Source: Portulaca oleracea | Taxonomy: Eukaryota; Streptophyta; Magnoliopsida; Caryophyllales; Portulacaceae | DNA: 64,000 nt | Assembly: GCA_029582165.1 (NCBI GenBank) | Contig: CM055879.1 | Span: 37,357,330 to 37,421,329, forward strand | Reading direction: 5' to 3' | Shown: positions 39,955-51,481 of the stretch, piece by piece | How positions within the stretch are numbered: position 1 is the first letter of the stretch | How the letters are laid out: each line of letters begins with the position of its first letter | Notes under the pieces: model-generated | Told to the model about the DNA's origin: nothing | The model's database searches: none | What the model saw: only the letters and a program-made list of their open reading frames with translations | Position numbers and translations under genes: made by a program

Positions 39955-42900
39955 ATGCATTACTTCACGGAGGGCCATGAGGTCAACGGTTTATGGGCTA
40001 GTGACGAGGAAGATGTCTATGGTGAGCCTCATGCTGAGAGGGCCACGGACAACTTTTGGGATTCTGATGGAGACGAGGACTTTTGGGGAACAGCAAAGTC
40101 TGGAGAGGTCAAAACTCCGGATGTTACTTTCCTTACAAGGTCAGGACGCCATAATCATCAAGGAGGTCCTTCCCAAGTTCAACCTCAAGACAAGGGGAAG
40201 GAGAAGGTAGGAGAGGTGGTGATCCCCGTTCCAGAGGAGGATTTGATGTTAAAGCAGTTGAAGAGATTGAAGATGGACGTTACGGTATGGCAATTGTTGG
40301 CGGCTTCACAAAAGCACAGGCAAGCCCTGATCGAGGCTTTGAGCAAGTTGGAAGTATCACCCGAGACTACGCCCGAAGAAATAGTATCTTTTGTCACATC
40401 TGGCAGGAATACCATAACTTTTGGTGATGAGGATTTGCCTAAGGAAGGTCTTGCACACAACAAGGCCTTATATTTGACCGTGGGTTGTGCCAGTAAAGTG
40501 ATACCCTTAGTATTGGTGGACAACGGATCTGCGGTGAACATCTGTCCATGGAGGACGGCACAGAAGCTGGGGATTCAATCCCATCAGCTTACCCAGCAGG
40601 CCATTCAACTTAGGGCCTACGACAACACTCCTAGACGAATTTTGGGTTCAATTCTGTTACCGATTACTATGGATGCAATTTCTAGCAATGTTGAGTTTCT
40701 AGTGTTGGATATTCCGACATCATTTAACCTTTTGTTAGGACGCCCTTGGTTGCACGCACAACAAGCGGTGTCATCTACTTTACATCAGAAGGTGAAGATG
40801 ATGGTTAAGGGGCAGGTGGTAACAGTCAAAGGAGAGGAGTTAGCAGCTGTAATTACTTCAAAGAAACCTATGATCGAGGTAGAACACAACTCCAAGGACG
40901 AGGAGTTCCACCATTTCGATATCGTAGCTACCTTGGAGAAGGAAGAAGCACCTTTGGACTTCGATCCTTACTCCAACAGGAAGGTGAACGCAATTTTGAA
41001 GCGACATGGATACTTTCCCGGGTTACCTTTGGGAAGAAGAGCTCAAGGGCCTACATCTTTTCCCTTGACTCAAGGAGGGAGCTACCACTTTGGTTTAGGC
41101 TACATTCCAACAGAGGAAGAGAGGAGATTAGCTAAGAAGGTTAGAAGAATTAGGAGAGGTGAGCCAATACCGCTTTATAGCATAAAGCCGTATCCACTCA
41201 CGCTTAATGGCCAGTTCATGAGGGAAGGAGATCCTTTCCCTTACTTTGGTTTTCCGGAGCCCTACTATTTGAAGAGCAAGGGCATCCTAGTTCCAGGTTT
41301 AGAGATCTTCAACGACTGCATGCTACTCGAGGAGGAATTGTTCACACCGGCAAGGGAGAACAGGACCCCACTAGAATGGACTCATCTAGCAGGGAGTAAC
41401 ATATTTGGAATGTTGTTCGGTCAAGAAGCACATAGAGAGGAGAAACCTGTGGAGACGCTTTCCTTGGCCCTATCAAGCATGGATTTCGATCCTACTAAGC
41501 TCATCGCTACATGGGGTCAGGAAACCAAGCAAGTCACCTGGGTGTCGGCCAAAGGAGACAAAGAGTTTGTGTTAGCTTTAGGAGAATCAATGCTCGGGTC
41601 AGAGTATAGTGTCAATCCTGTTGTTGTTCCCTTTTCTGAGTCTGTCTTAGAGTCAGGTCTTAAGTTCAATCAGTCTGTTGCATCTACTTCTAGGGGGTCT
41701 GTTGAGTCACCTGTTGATGTTCTTGTTTCTGAATTCAATGAAATGAACTCGTTTGCTTATGGCTCTTCTTATCCCCCATCCCTGAACTGCTTTGCCTCTA
41801 ATGAAAATAATCAAGATGCTGTAAACGAATCAGAAATTCCTAAAGATCTTTTAAAAGCCGTAGAGAAACATGAGAATCGGATTTCCGTAATTGAAGAAAC
41901 TATAGAAGTAAACCTAGGTACACCTGAAGAGCCTAAATTAACCAAAATTGGGAAATTTTTAACCATCAGAGAGCAAGAGCACTTTACTCTTCTCTTACGA
42001 GAATTTGTAGATGTCTTTGCCTGGTCATATCAAGATATGCCAGGTATAGACCGAGAAATAGCTGAACACAGAATTCCGCTTTACCCTGACGCTAAACCGG
42101 TTAAACAGAAGCTTAGGCGTATGAAACCGGAGTGGGCGTTGAAGATTAAGGAGGAAGTCGAGAAGCAGTTGAAGGTAGGCTTCATCAGGTGTCGAATATC
42201 CACTGGATAGCTAATGTAGTCCCGGTTCCAAAGAAAGATGGGAGAGTTCGGATGTGCGTAGACTTTAGAGATTTAAACAAGGCAAGTCCGAAGGATGACT
42301 TTCCTTTACCTCATATCGATGTTTTGGTAGACAACACCTGTAGGCATGCCCTTCTTTCATTTATGGATGGGTATTCAGGTTACAATCAGGTAAAGATGGC
42401 AGAGGAGGATATGGAGAAGACGACGTTCATCACACATTGGGGTACATTCTGTTATGTAGTGATGCCATTCGGGTTGAAAAATGCAGGAGCGACTTATCAG
42501 AGGACAGCCACCACATTATTGCATGATATGATGCATAAAGAGGCAGAGGTTTACGTAGATGACATGATCATCAAGTCCGTTAACCGTGACACACACTTGG
42601 ATAGCCTTAGAAGATTCTTCCATAGGCTGCGGAAATACGGAATGAGGTTGAACCCTCAGAAGTGTGCTTTTGGAGTGACGTCAGGCAGGTTATTGGGTTT
42701 TGTAGTGAGCTCTAGGGGAATCGAGGTTGATCCAGCAAAGATCAAGGCGATACAGGAAATGCCACCGCCTAAGACAGAGAAAGAGATAAGGGGTTTTCTC
42801 GGACGATTGCAATACATAAGCCGGTTCATTTCGAAATTAACCATGATTTGTGACCCTATATTTAAGAAGTTGAGGAAAGGGGTCAAATCTGAGTGGGATG

Positions 42901-45133
42901 AAAAATGTCAAGCAGCTTTTGACAAAATTAAAGAGTACTTGGCTAATCCGCCTGTTTTAGTTCCACCAGTACCTGAAAAGCCTTTATTGTTGTACCTAAC
43001 AATCACTGAGTCAGCAATGGGGGTTATGCTAGCTCAAAGATACGATGGTGAAGAGCGAGCAATTTACTACTTAAGCAAGAAGTTTCTAGAATATGAAGCC
43101 CGGTACTCCAACATTGAGAGATTGTCCCTTGCCCTAGTTTGGGCAACGAGGAAATTACGTCACTACATGCTTGCGCATACCGTGCATGTGACCGCATTCA
43201 TGAATCCTCTCAAGTACTTGATGGAGCACCACCGTCACATGAGAGTAGCTCGGTGGATGGTTATGTTATCGGAGTTCGACTTACAATTTGTTCCACAAAA
43301 AGCCATAAAAGGAAGAGTAGTCGCGGGTTTTTTGGCAGATTTACCTGTTGAGGAGGCTAGTGAAGACAAGTTAGATTTTCCCGATGAAGAAGTATTTCAA
43401 ACACAGAAAGAAACATGGGAAATGTATTTTGATGGAGCTTCCAACCAAAGTGGATTCGGTGTAGGAATCATTTTGATTTCTCCCGAAGGAGCCCATACTC
43501 CTATTTCCGTAAAGCTAGATTTTGAGGCGACAAATAATGTAGCCGAATACGAGGCGTGTATCATTGGCATGCAGGCTGCTATGGAAATGGACATAAAGTG
43601 CATGAGGGTATTTGGTGATTCGAGCCTTATAATAAACCAGGTTTGCAATAAGTGGAAGGTGAAGAACGAAGCTTTGGCACCCTACCAGGCTTACGTAAGG
43701 GATTTAGCAGAACACTTTGATCAAGTAGTGTTCACTTATTTACCTCGGGAGCATAATGAGTTAGCTGATGCATTAGCAAAGCTGTCATCCTTGCTAAATA
43801 TCCCGAGAGGAGTTGTGTCTATACCGATATGCATAGAGAGGAGAAGTCAACCAGCTTATGTTTGCTCCTTGGAAGTTTGTGAGATAGACTCGACTTGTTG
43901 GTATTATGACATCTACCAATACCTCACCAAAGGGGTTTACCCTGAGGATTCTACCACAAGATCACAAAGAGCAATCAGACTCTTAGCGTCGCAGTATTGT
44001 TTGATTCAGGATCAGTTGTACAAAAAGACGGACATGGGTATCAATTTGCTTTGTTTAGAACAGAGTGAAGCTCAGAACTTGATGAAGGAAGTTCATGGGG
44101 GAGAATGTGGCCCGCATATGAATGGACGGATGTTGTCCAAGAAGGTTCAAAGGATGGGGTATTCTTGTCGACTATGGAAGGATCGTCACGACTATGTAAG
44201 CGGTGCTACAAGTGTCAAATTTATGCGAACTTGCAACACCAACCCCGTCATTTTGACCACGTTAACCTCGCCATGGCCATTTTCAGTTTGGGGCATTGAT
44301 ATCATAGGGAAGGTGACTCCTAAAGGAACGGGAGGACATGAGTATGTGCTTGTAGCCATTGACTACTTCACAAAATGGGTGGAAGCGGCATCCTATGCAA
44401 AACTAACTTCTAAGCACGTAGCCAAATTCATACTTAGAAACATAATATGCCGTTATGGGGTTCCACACGAATTGATAAGTGATAATGGGGTTCACTTCAA
44501 GAAAGAGACGGCGGAATTGTTAGCAAAATACAAGATCCAACATCATAGATCTTCGGTATATCGACCTCAGACCAATGGAGCGGTTGAGGCAGCTAACAAA
44601 AATCTCACTAGGATAGTAGAGAAAATGGCTTCTTCTTATAAGGATTGGCCTGATAAACTACCTTTTGCCTTATGGGGTTATCGAACTTCTATTCGTACAT
44701 CCACCGGAGCAACTCCTTACTCCTTGGTATACGGAATGGAAGCGGTATTGCCAGTAGAGGTAGCAATACCGTCATTACGGATTATAGCAGAGAGTCAGAT
44801 TCCGGAAGCGGAATGGGCTAAGGCTAGGTATGAAGAGCTAGTCAACATCGATGAAAGGAGACTCAGAGCCATGCACAATGTCGGATATACGATCGTGTGT
44901 CCAGGGCATTTAATAGGAAGGTCAAACTAAAGGACCTTGGAGAGGGTGACATGGTTTTGAAGGAGATACGGGCACCTATTCAGGACCCAAGAGGGAAGTT
45001 TAGGCCCAATTGGATGGGACCTTACATCATAAAGGAAATTCTTCCCGGAGGGGCGGTAAGATTAGTAGATTTGGAAGGAGAAGAATGTGTTCAGCTGACA
45101 AACTTAGATCAACTTAAGAAGTTTTATGCGTAA
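39955..45133 (+). pseudogene. pol of the Tat-type element (PR-RT-RH-aRH-IN), frameshifted
   Basis: Frame 39955-42210 starts at ATG. It has a protease region with VDNGSAVNICP (about 40515) and NLLLGRPWLH, then the start of RT (KPVKQKLRRMKPEWA). The frame slips at about 42190-42205 and continues to 44930 with RT (MCVDFRDLNKASPKDDFPLP, YVDD at about 42550). A first RNase H (42980-43230) has Thr where its first catalytic Asp is usual. The second RNase H lies at about 43420-43790. Integrase has an HHCC finger whose CxxC part is out of frame at 44195-44240 (paired compensating indels), and a DDE core (GID, SDNG, AVEAANK). A last slip near 44890 leads to the C-terminal GPY module (NWMGPYIIKEI), stop at 45131-45133. 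No chromodomain. Confidence 0.9.
43420..43800 (+). other. Second (archaeal-type) RNase H domain of pol
   Basis: Catalytic acidic residues are all visible: YFDGASNQSGFG (D), NNVAEYEACIIGM (E), RVFGDSSLIINQV (D) and NELADALAKL (D). Tat-lineage elements are known to have gained this extra RNase H, with the original one decaying. The degenerate first RNase H just upstream (TITESAMGVML) fits that history. Confidence 0.85.
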
Positions 45134-46161
45134 AGGGTAAAAGTGGACATAGCAACTGGTATTTAAAACCAGCAACTATCCTTGTAAGAATCAGCTACTG
45201 GCCCATTTGTCCAGCAACTGATTTACTTTTCTCGAACTACGATGGTCTAATTCCGCACATTGCGGATACGTAGGAAGCTTTTCTGAAAAGCCTGGCCCCA
45301 TCAATTACAATTTCCCTAATTTTGATTTTCTGTTTTAAAAGCAACATTGAACTCTCGCGGGTTCAATGGTACTTGAAATAAAATATAAGGCTCGAATTTT
45401 TCAAAAATCCAAGTTCCAGGAGATCTTCGCGGATTTCCAGATGTCAAAATTGGATTTTTTTTTTTGATTTTAGGTTTTCCCGGTTCATTTCAATATTGGG
45501 CCTGTGAATCCTCACAGGATCCGCGCAGATTTTCTTGTTTCAGGCCTAAGATACTCGCAGCCTATTTTGGAGCCGTTTTGGGCCAAATCCGCGCGGATTC
45601 CTCCATTTTCTGGGCCAAAGTTTCTTCGGTAATTCTACGCGGATTTATGTTTTGACCTGAAAATACCCAGTTTGAGAGCAATTCGGTGTAGATCCGCGCG
45701 GATTTATGTTTTTCGGACTTTCTTTCGTTTTCAAATTCTCACGAATCTGTATTACTCAAAATACTCAGCTGATATTTTTGAGCGATTTAGAGGCGTAGTT
45801 GCTAATTTCACCTTTTCCCCGGCTTGTTTTCTTTTTTCTCTTTCTTTCTCTCTTTTAGGTTTCCTTCGTAATGCAAAAGTCTGTTCGGATTTTACATTAT
45901 TTTGAGGGGAATTAAATTTTCTATGTGCAGAAATTCGTACGAATTTTACATATATAATAGAAAATTTTGGGAAGTTTCGCGAAATACGATTTTTATTATT
46001 TCCGATAAATTTAAAGTCTAAAGGAAAAAGCATGCAAATTTATAATTTGCTACTCAAACGTTCATCAGCATCTAAAAAAAAAAAAAAAGAGAAAACAGAA
46101 ACAAAACACACTAAAAAAAAAAAGGAAAAATGCAAATCTAAAGGCAATCAGCATCAGTCTT
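45134..46161 (+). other. Non-coding region between pol and the convergent antisense gene
   Basis: Contains the block ggatacgtaggaag (about 45264), common after pol in Tat-type elements, and four cgcggat sites at 45428-45700. Also an A-run at 46074-46089. It would hold the 3' end of both the sense pol region and the antisense transcript. Confidence 0.6.
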
Positions 46162-47671
46162 TCAGTCCTGTTTAAGCTTCTTCTCAGCTTCAGGAGCCAT
46201 ACTAGACCTCGACCCTTCGCCCTGTGAGGATGTTCTTCTTGGCCTCTTTTTGATGTTAGAGTCACTGGGGGCTTTCTCTTTACCTTTCCCAGTGTCTTCC
46301 GGAATCTGCCGAGTTAGAGTGTTATCAGGTCTAGGTTCCCTGATTGTCACAGGTTTCTCCCTAGGATGTGTTGTAGCAGTTGGGGGGCGAGTCCTGGTTG
46401 ATAGTGGGTCTATCCCTTTTCCTTCCTGATCTTTCAGCTGTTTCCTAACAGTAGGGTCTTTCTCGATTATCCATTGGCGATATGCCATAGATACATATGT
46501 GTTTCCTCCTGTTGTAGGGACGGCAAGAGTAGGCCTATTCATCCAGTAGTCTTGCCAAGATCGGACCTTGGAGGCGTCATTAGTGATGACCCTAGGGTTA
46601 GGTGGGACGCAGTCTAGTGAGGGGATCCATTGCTTTCTCCTGATTTGACGCTTGGCTCGCTCAGGGAAGTAATAGGTTGTGTGTGTTAAGCCCACAAGCC
46701 TCACGAATGGGCATCGATGGTCGACGGTGACTACTTCTCTTATTCTCCACCAGGTAATGTGCCACTTGACGATCATTTCTTCGACGAACCATTTCAGCCA
46801 CTTGTCCGTCGAACGTTCCTTGTGTTTGCGGGCGCGTTGGCAAAATTGAGTCATCCGGAAGGTAGCTTCATTCTTTGGGGGCGCCAAGAAGCGGGTATGC
46901 TCCATCAACCATATCTGCAAGGAAGAAGAGAATTAAATTCCAAAGAAAATCAGGTCCACGCGGATTTTCGAAGACGGAAGTCTGCGCGGATTTGTGAACA
47001 GTAAAGTGGGAAAGGTGCGAAATCCGCGCGGATTTCGGAGAGTTGCAGAAAATTTTTACCTGAAGCAGCAGGGGGCTTCCTGAAAATTCACCTTCAGGTT
47101 CGTTACAAAGCCGATCCAGGCACAGGATAGTCTCAGCTACTATCATTGGTGCTAGATTTTGGTCGTCGCGGAGGCTTTCGCTAATGTTGATCAAAGAAGC
47201 AGGACCGCTGCTTGTGCCGCCATGGTAGAAACAGAAGCCACCTAGTAAGCATAGAGTCAGGGCCCTAACTTTTCTCTCAACGTGTTCACTTCTTTTGAAC
47301 ATGGAAATTAAGGGCAGAAAGTTCACTCTTTCACCCTCTAAGATTTTCTCTAAGTCATTTCTTTCTAAGCCTAGGAGAGAAGTGTACCTAGGTGAGGTAT
47401 TTTTGGAGGAAGTTGGGATGACTGGTGTGGAGGTAAACTTAAAACCTAGTATTGCGCCGAATTCTTCGGGGAGAGGGCACAATTCTTTTTCCCCAAACCT
47501 AAACAAATGGAGTTCAGGGTCCCAGAATTCAGAGGCGGCTCTAAGGAAATCCCACATTAGCCTTACTTGCCTGAGGCTAATTAGGGTGTGTAGGTTGTAT
47601 CGTTTCAGCTCTTCTTTCTCGGCAAAGGAAAGAGAAAGAATCCATTGGTCGAGTTCTTTCTGGAAAGACAT
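46162..47671 (-). CDS. Antisense retrotransposon gene 1: DUF7745/plant-mobile-domain-like protein
   Basis: Two exons, 47060-47671 and 46162-46914, join in phase 0 over an intron with donor GTAAAA and acceptor TTGCAG, giving 454 codons. ATG at 47671 (MSFQKELDQW); an in-frame upstream ATG at 47725 would add 18 residues. Recognisable blocks are EFWDPELHLFRFGEKELCPL, EEFGAILGFKF, LTLCLLGGFCFYHGG and IWLMEHTRFLAPPKN, which follow the pattern of DUF7745, a plant domain related to PMD and frequent in antisense ORFs of retroelements. The C-terminus is basic and low in complexity (KGKEKAPSD, KKRPRRTSSQGEG). The intron (46915-47059) holds three GCGCGGATTT-type motifs. Function unknown; PMD relatives MAIN/MAIL1 act in silencing and meristem maintenance. 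Convergent with pol. Confidence 0.8.
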
Positions 47672-48596
47672 GTTTGGAAGGGAAGAAGAGATTGCGGGGA
47701 TTTCTATAAAAGTTGGAACGCACAAGAATTCAGGAAGGAAAGTGTGAGTTTTTTTTTTTTTTAGGGAGAATTTGCGCAGATTTTATAGTGTGGGAGTCAG
47801 GAGTGCGATGGAATTCCACGAGAGCTTGGCACTACCAGTTTTGATAGGAATCAGAGACTTAGTTGAGAGTTGCGATCCGGTACAAAGTCTGCGCGGATTT
47901 GCTAGCTGATGTGGAACAGGACTCAAAAGGGAATGGCGCGGATTTTTTGAAGAATTCTGGCCCGAATGTGTCGTTGGGTTGGCGCGGATTTGGGCTGGGT
48001 CAGAAATCAAAATGGCGCGGATTTTTGAAGAATTCTGGCCTGAATGTGTCATCGGGTTGGCGCAGATTTTGACTGGGTCGGGTCTCAGATTGGCGCGGAT
48101 TTTTGGTAAAATTTAGGTTTGAATTTATCTGGGCCGACAGTGGGGATGGCGCGGATTTGGGCCAATTCCTGGCGAAGACGGCGCGGATTTGGGCCAAGTC
48201 CAGGCGAAGTTGGCGCGGATGTAGGCCCAATGCTGGGGGCTGCGCGGATTTTGTGGAGTTTTAGGGATCCTATTGAATCTGTGGTTTTGATGATAGCATT
48301 TGTATATTTCCCGGCTTTGTTCGGAAGTTGTTTTGGGGGTTGTAAAAAATGCTTGTTTGTCCTTGATAATTTATGGAATTCGCTTATTGACCACAGCTCC
48401 GCTCTTGTTTTTTTTTTTTTTTTTTATGTTGCATTGCATATGGTTTTGGTTTTCAATTTTAAAATAGACAAAATTAGATAAATAATTAAGAGTGTCCATA
48501 CATAAGCACTGCATTGCATTCATGTTAAAGCGTTAATATGGTAAATTGAAAATTCACAGAGTCAATCCTCTAAAGCATTATACATGGTCTCTCCCT
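47672..48596. promoter_or_regulatory. Upstream region of antisense gene 1 with GCGCGGATTT cluster A
   Basis: Between 47770 and 48250 about nine exact cgcggat copies and two cgcagat variants occur every 20-60 bp, mostly as ggcgcggattt, interspersed with tttgggc/gggcca phrases. This is the sequence just 5' of the antisense gene at 47671 and just 3' of the second antisense gene, so it may act as promoter, terminator or both. No TATA box is obvious. Confidence 0.5.
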
Positions 48597-49018
48597 CAAT
48601 CATCTTCTTCGTCGGATACCAAGTCTATGTAGGCGGGGCCCGATGGGCCGTAGTGCCCACCGGGTTGAGGTGTAGGGTTCTGCCCGGTGAGGAAGCTCCA
48701 TCCGCCAGCCGCCCAAGAAGAAGAAGGTTGATCTTGCTGATATCCTCCAGGAGTGAACTCATTTTGAGAAGAGCTAGGAGCATCATATGTATGAACTCGT
48801 CCAGATTTGTCCACATGGAAGGAGCCCGGATAATGTCCTTGCAAAACAGGGGCTTGCAAGACTGGGGTCAAGCTCCAGTTATCGCCGTATTCCTGTTTAA
48901 CTGGTTCTTCTTTACCTAGAAAATATGAAGAAGCAGAGTCGAAGAAACCGGTGTTGCTTGAGGAATGCATGCTAGGAGTAGGGATTTCAGGTTGAGCTTC
49001 CTTGAAATCTACCGGTGC
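48596..49018 (-). other. Open extension of antisense gene 2 beyond its stop codon
   Basis: After the TAA at 49019-49021 the same frame stays open for 140 further codons and ends YIDLVSDEEDD before a stop. Gly/Ser/Gln/Pro-rich like the exon before it. The stop may be a nonsense change that truncated a longer protein, or the piece may be a separate exon joined by splicing. IDLV followed by acidic residues resembles a SUMO-interacting motif. Confidence 0.45.
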
Positions 49019-51481
49019 TTAATGGAAATCACCTGACCATCTCCGTTGGGGGTAGTCAGAGTACCCTTGGGATAAGGACATACTGCCGAACATCTGATCC
49101 AACATAGAAGTATCGGAGGCCTGTGAAGCAGCATCACTTTCACTTATATATCTCCCATAGGCACGTGTTCGGGATGACCCTCGAGCGCCGGCAAAACTCA
49201 TAGTACTGGAAGACTCGATAGAGTGATCGGTATCATCTTCGGGGATGATGGGGATGTTGGGAACGTAGCCATGGGACTGAATTCCATAGGTGGTCGTCCC
49301 GCTGCTAATACCGGAGGGTCCTGCGCCGCTACCTGAAGGGCCTGCACCCGGTGTCATATGAAAACCTCCTCCTCCCAAGTCAATGTCATGGTCGCTTTCC
49401 TCTTCTTCCTCATCACCATCATGTGCATGGAAAGCAATGGGTATAGCTCCGCCACCGCCTATGTTCTGGCCATTGTTGTCATCATCATCGTCATCGTCAT
49501 CATCATCGGCATCGTGACCTCCTTGGCCCCTACCATGGTGGTGGTAATGACCTCCTCCTCGTGGTTGTCCCCTACCGCGACCTCCACCGCGCCGAGGCCC
49601 AAAACCCATTCGACGCCGATATCGTCTCTGCATGTCTTGAATTTCATCACAGAGGCCGTATATAAGGGCAATGGCCTCCATAGTTTGTTCCCGACTCCAC
49701 TGCAAGCAATTTTCTTTTATAAGGATAAATACTTGGACATAGGGTTTATTCATTATTTTGAAACTAAGAGCCTTACCCCAGGGCTGTTCGAGGACAAAGG
49801 GAGCTCGGGGCAGTTTCTACGACGACGTCTGAAACCAAGTGGGTTGGGGACTGCTGGTGTTCCAGTGCCCTACAAATTAACCAGGGTTAGTTACAACACA
49901 AGGGCGAAAGTCGCAAGGAGTTCTTACAGTACTCACCATGCGTCCCATGAGGCGTGGTCGAATGGATGCGGCATAGTTGGCCCCCATGATCAGCAAATTT
50001 CCAATGGGAATCCCCATGAGATTGAGTTCAAGTTCATTGAAAGTCAAGGAGCGGGGGTAGAACATCTTGGCCGGTGGATTGACTGGTACCAGCGGAGGCC
50101 ATACATGCATGCATTGGTGGGTGACCCTTTCCCCGCAGTACCAGATGAAAGTGAAAGGACCTTCAAATAAGATCCTTCTGCAGTTGATGTCCTGTAATGT
50201 ATCGAGGTCCGGAAGCTGATCTTCCGTAACCTCGTAAGCCGCCCAAGGGTCCAAAGCGCACTAAACATGCGTTAGTGGTGAGCTTGATGGTTTTAAAAGT
50301 CTGGTTGGAAGAAAAGGAAAGGTCATACCTGTCCTGGATTATTCAGTATGCCTCGGAAGAGCTCCAGGTGCTCTACCCGACGTTTTCTAACTAGCAAATC
50401 GTCGCGCCCCCAACGAAGGGCGATTGGAAAGACATCACCAGCATTAGATTGGGGAGACAGGCCCTCGAAGTATTCGTAGAACCATATCTGCAAAGAGTAG
50501 GAGTTAGTTTTCGAGCTACAAGTATGTAGGTAGATGGCAAAGGAAAAGGAGATACCTCGATGACTTTCCACAAGCCAGACAGATAGGTGTTCTGCTCGAG
50601 TTTTGATTTAGGGACCCGCACACCCGAACGGAGTCCCCGGAAGAGACAGGTATAAGCTGCCGCACCCCAAGCTAAGTTGGAGAGATTATCTAGGTCTGCC
50701 AAATTACCTAGATAGTGGAAAAATACACGACTACCACGGTCAGCAAAAATGGTAGTACACAGGAAAATGGCAAGTATCACTCGCCGTCTTTGTGCATCAG
50801 TGTACATGTCGTCCCAGAAGTTGCCTTTCAGGACCTCATCGAAAAGAAGGGAGTATCGGAAACTCCGTGTGTCGTGTATGGTGCCCATGAATGGGCCGAA
50901 CAAGGCTATTTGCTGGGCTTTATCTTGGCCCAAGTCATCGGAGTACTGTAAGGGCACCCCGCCGAAAGATAACCCTGTAATCATGGCAAAGTCAAGAGGG
51001 GTAATAGTCATCTCATACTCTGGGAAGTGAAACGTGTTGGTTGTATCCCAAAAACGTTCACTTAATGCACGCACTACGCAATGGCCAGTAGGCTCACGCA
51101 TGGCATGTAGAGCATTGAGAAAATGGCTAAAACCAGCTTCCCTGATGGTGTCTTTTGCTGGAAAACCCAATTGTTCCAGCTCATCCAGCAGTCTCATCAC
51201 CTTACCGATTGCCCCACAGGCCTGGATATTATCGGCCTGCAAGGTAAAATTGTACATGAGATTTCTGAGTGGAATTCAAACTGTCATAGTTAGTGAAGAA
51301 AGTGACGTACCGTGACTTGGGTGACGAAGTGAGAAATATGTACATCACGGCAATAAAGGAGATCCTGGCCATCCCACGGATGAGGGCCGGCCCAGTCTCG
51401 GCTCATGTTGCCCTTTTGGGCTAAGTCAGCGGCCCATGCTTCCTTCTTGGGATGATACTTAGTGGGTTTTGTTGTTGGCAT
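49019..51481 (-). CDS. Antisense retrotransposon gene 2: plant mobile domain (PMD) protein
   Basis: Six exons, all phase 0 with GT...AG introns: 51311-51481, 50556-51236, 50329-50487, 49937-50260, 49777-49869, 49019-49699, giving 702 aa from ATG 51481. Exons 2-4 form an aminotransferase-like plant mobile domain (PF10536 type, as in MAIN/MAIL1 and the proteins annotated as phosphatase 7 long-form homologues): GFSHFLNALHAMREPTGH, ALSERFWDTTNTFHFPEYEM, TPLDFAMITGLSFGGVPL, NLAWGAAAYTCLFRG, IWFYEYFEGLSP. The last exon is disordered: an RGG-rich stretch (RRGGGRGRGQPRGGG), a His/Gly run, ten consecutive Asp, then a Ser/Gly-rich tail. Such a mixture suggests RNA or chromatin association, but this is inference. 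The gene runs against the element's own transcript, so its introns are not removed during retrotransposition. Confidence 0.85.

Noticed and set aside
40185..43648. Minus-strand frames within pol
   Set aside because: Shadows of protease, RT and RNase H coding sequence.
49358..50170. Long plus-strand frame of 270 aa inside the antisense PMD gene
   Set aside because: Opposite-strand shadow of PMD exons; crosses their introns and has no recognisable domain.
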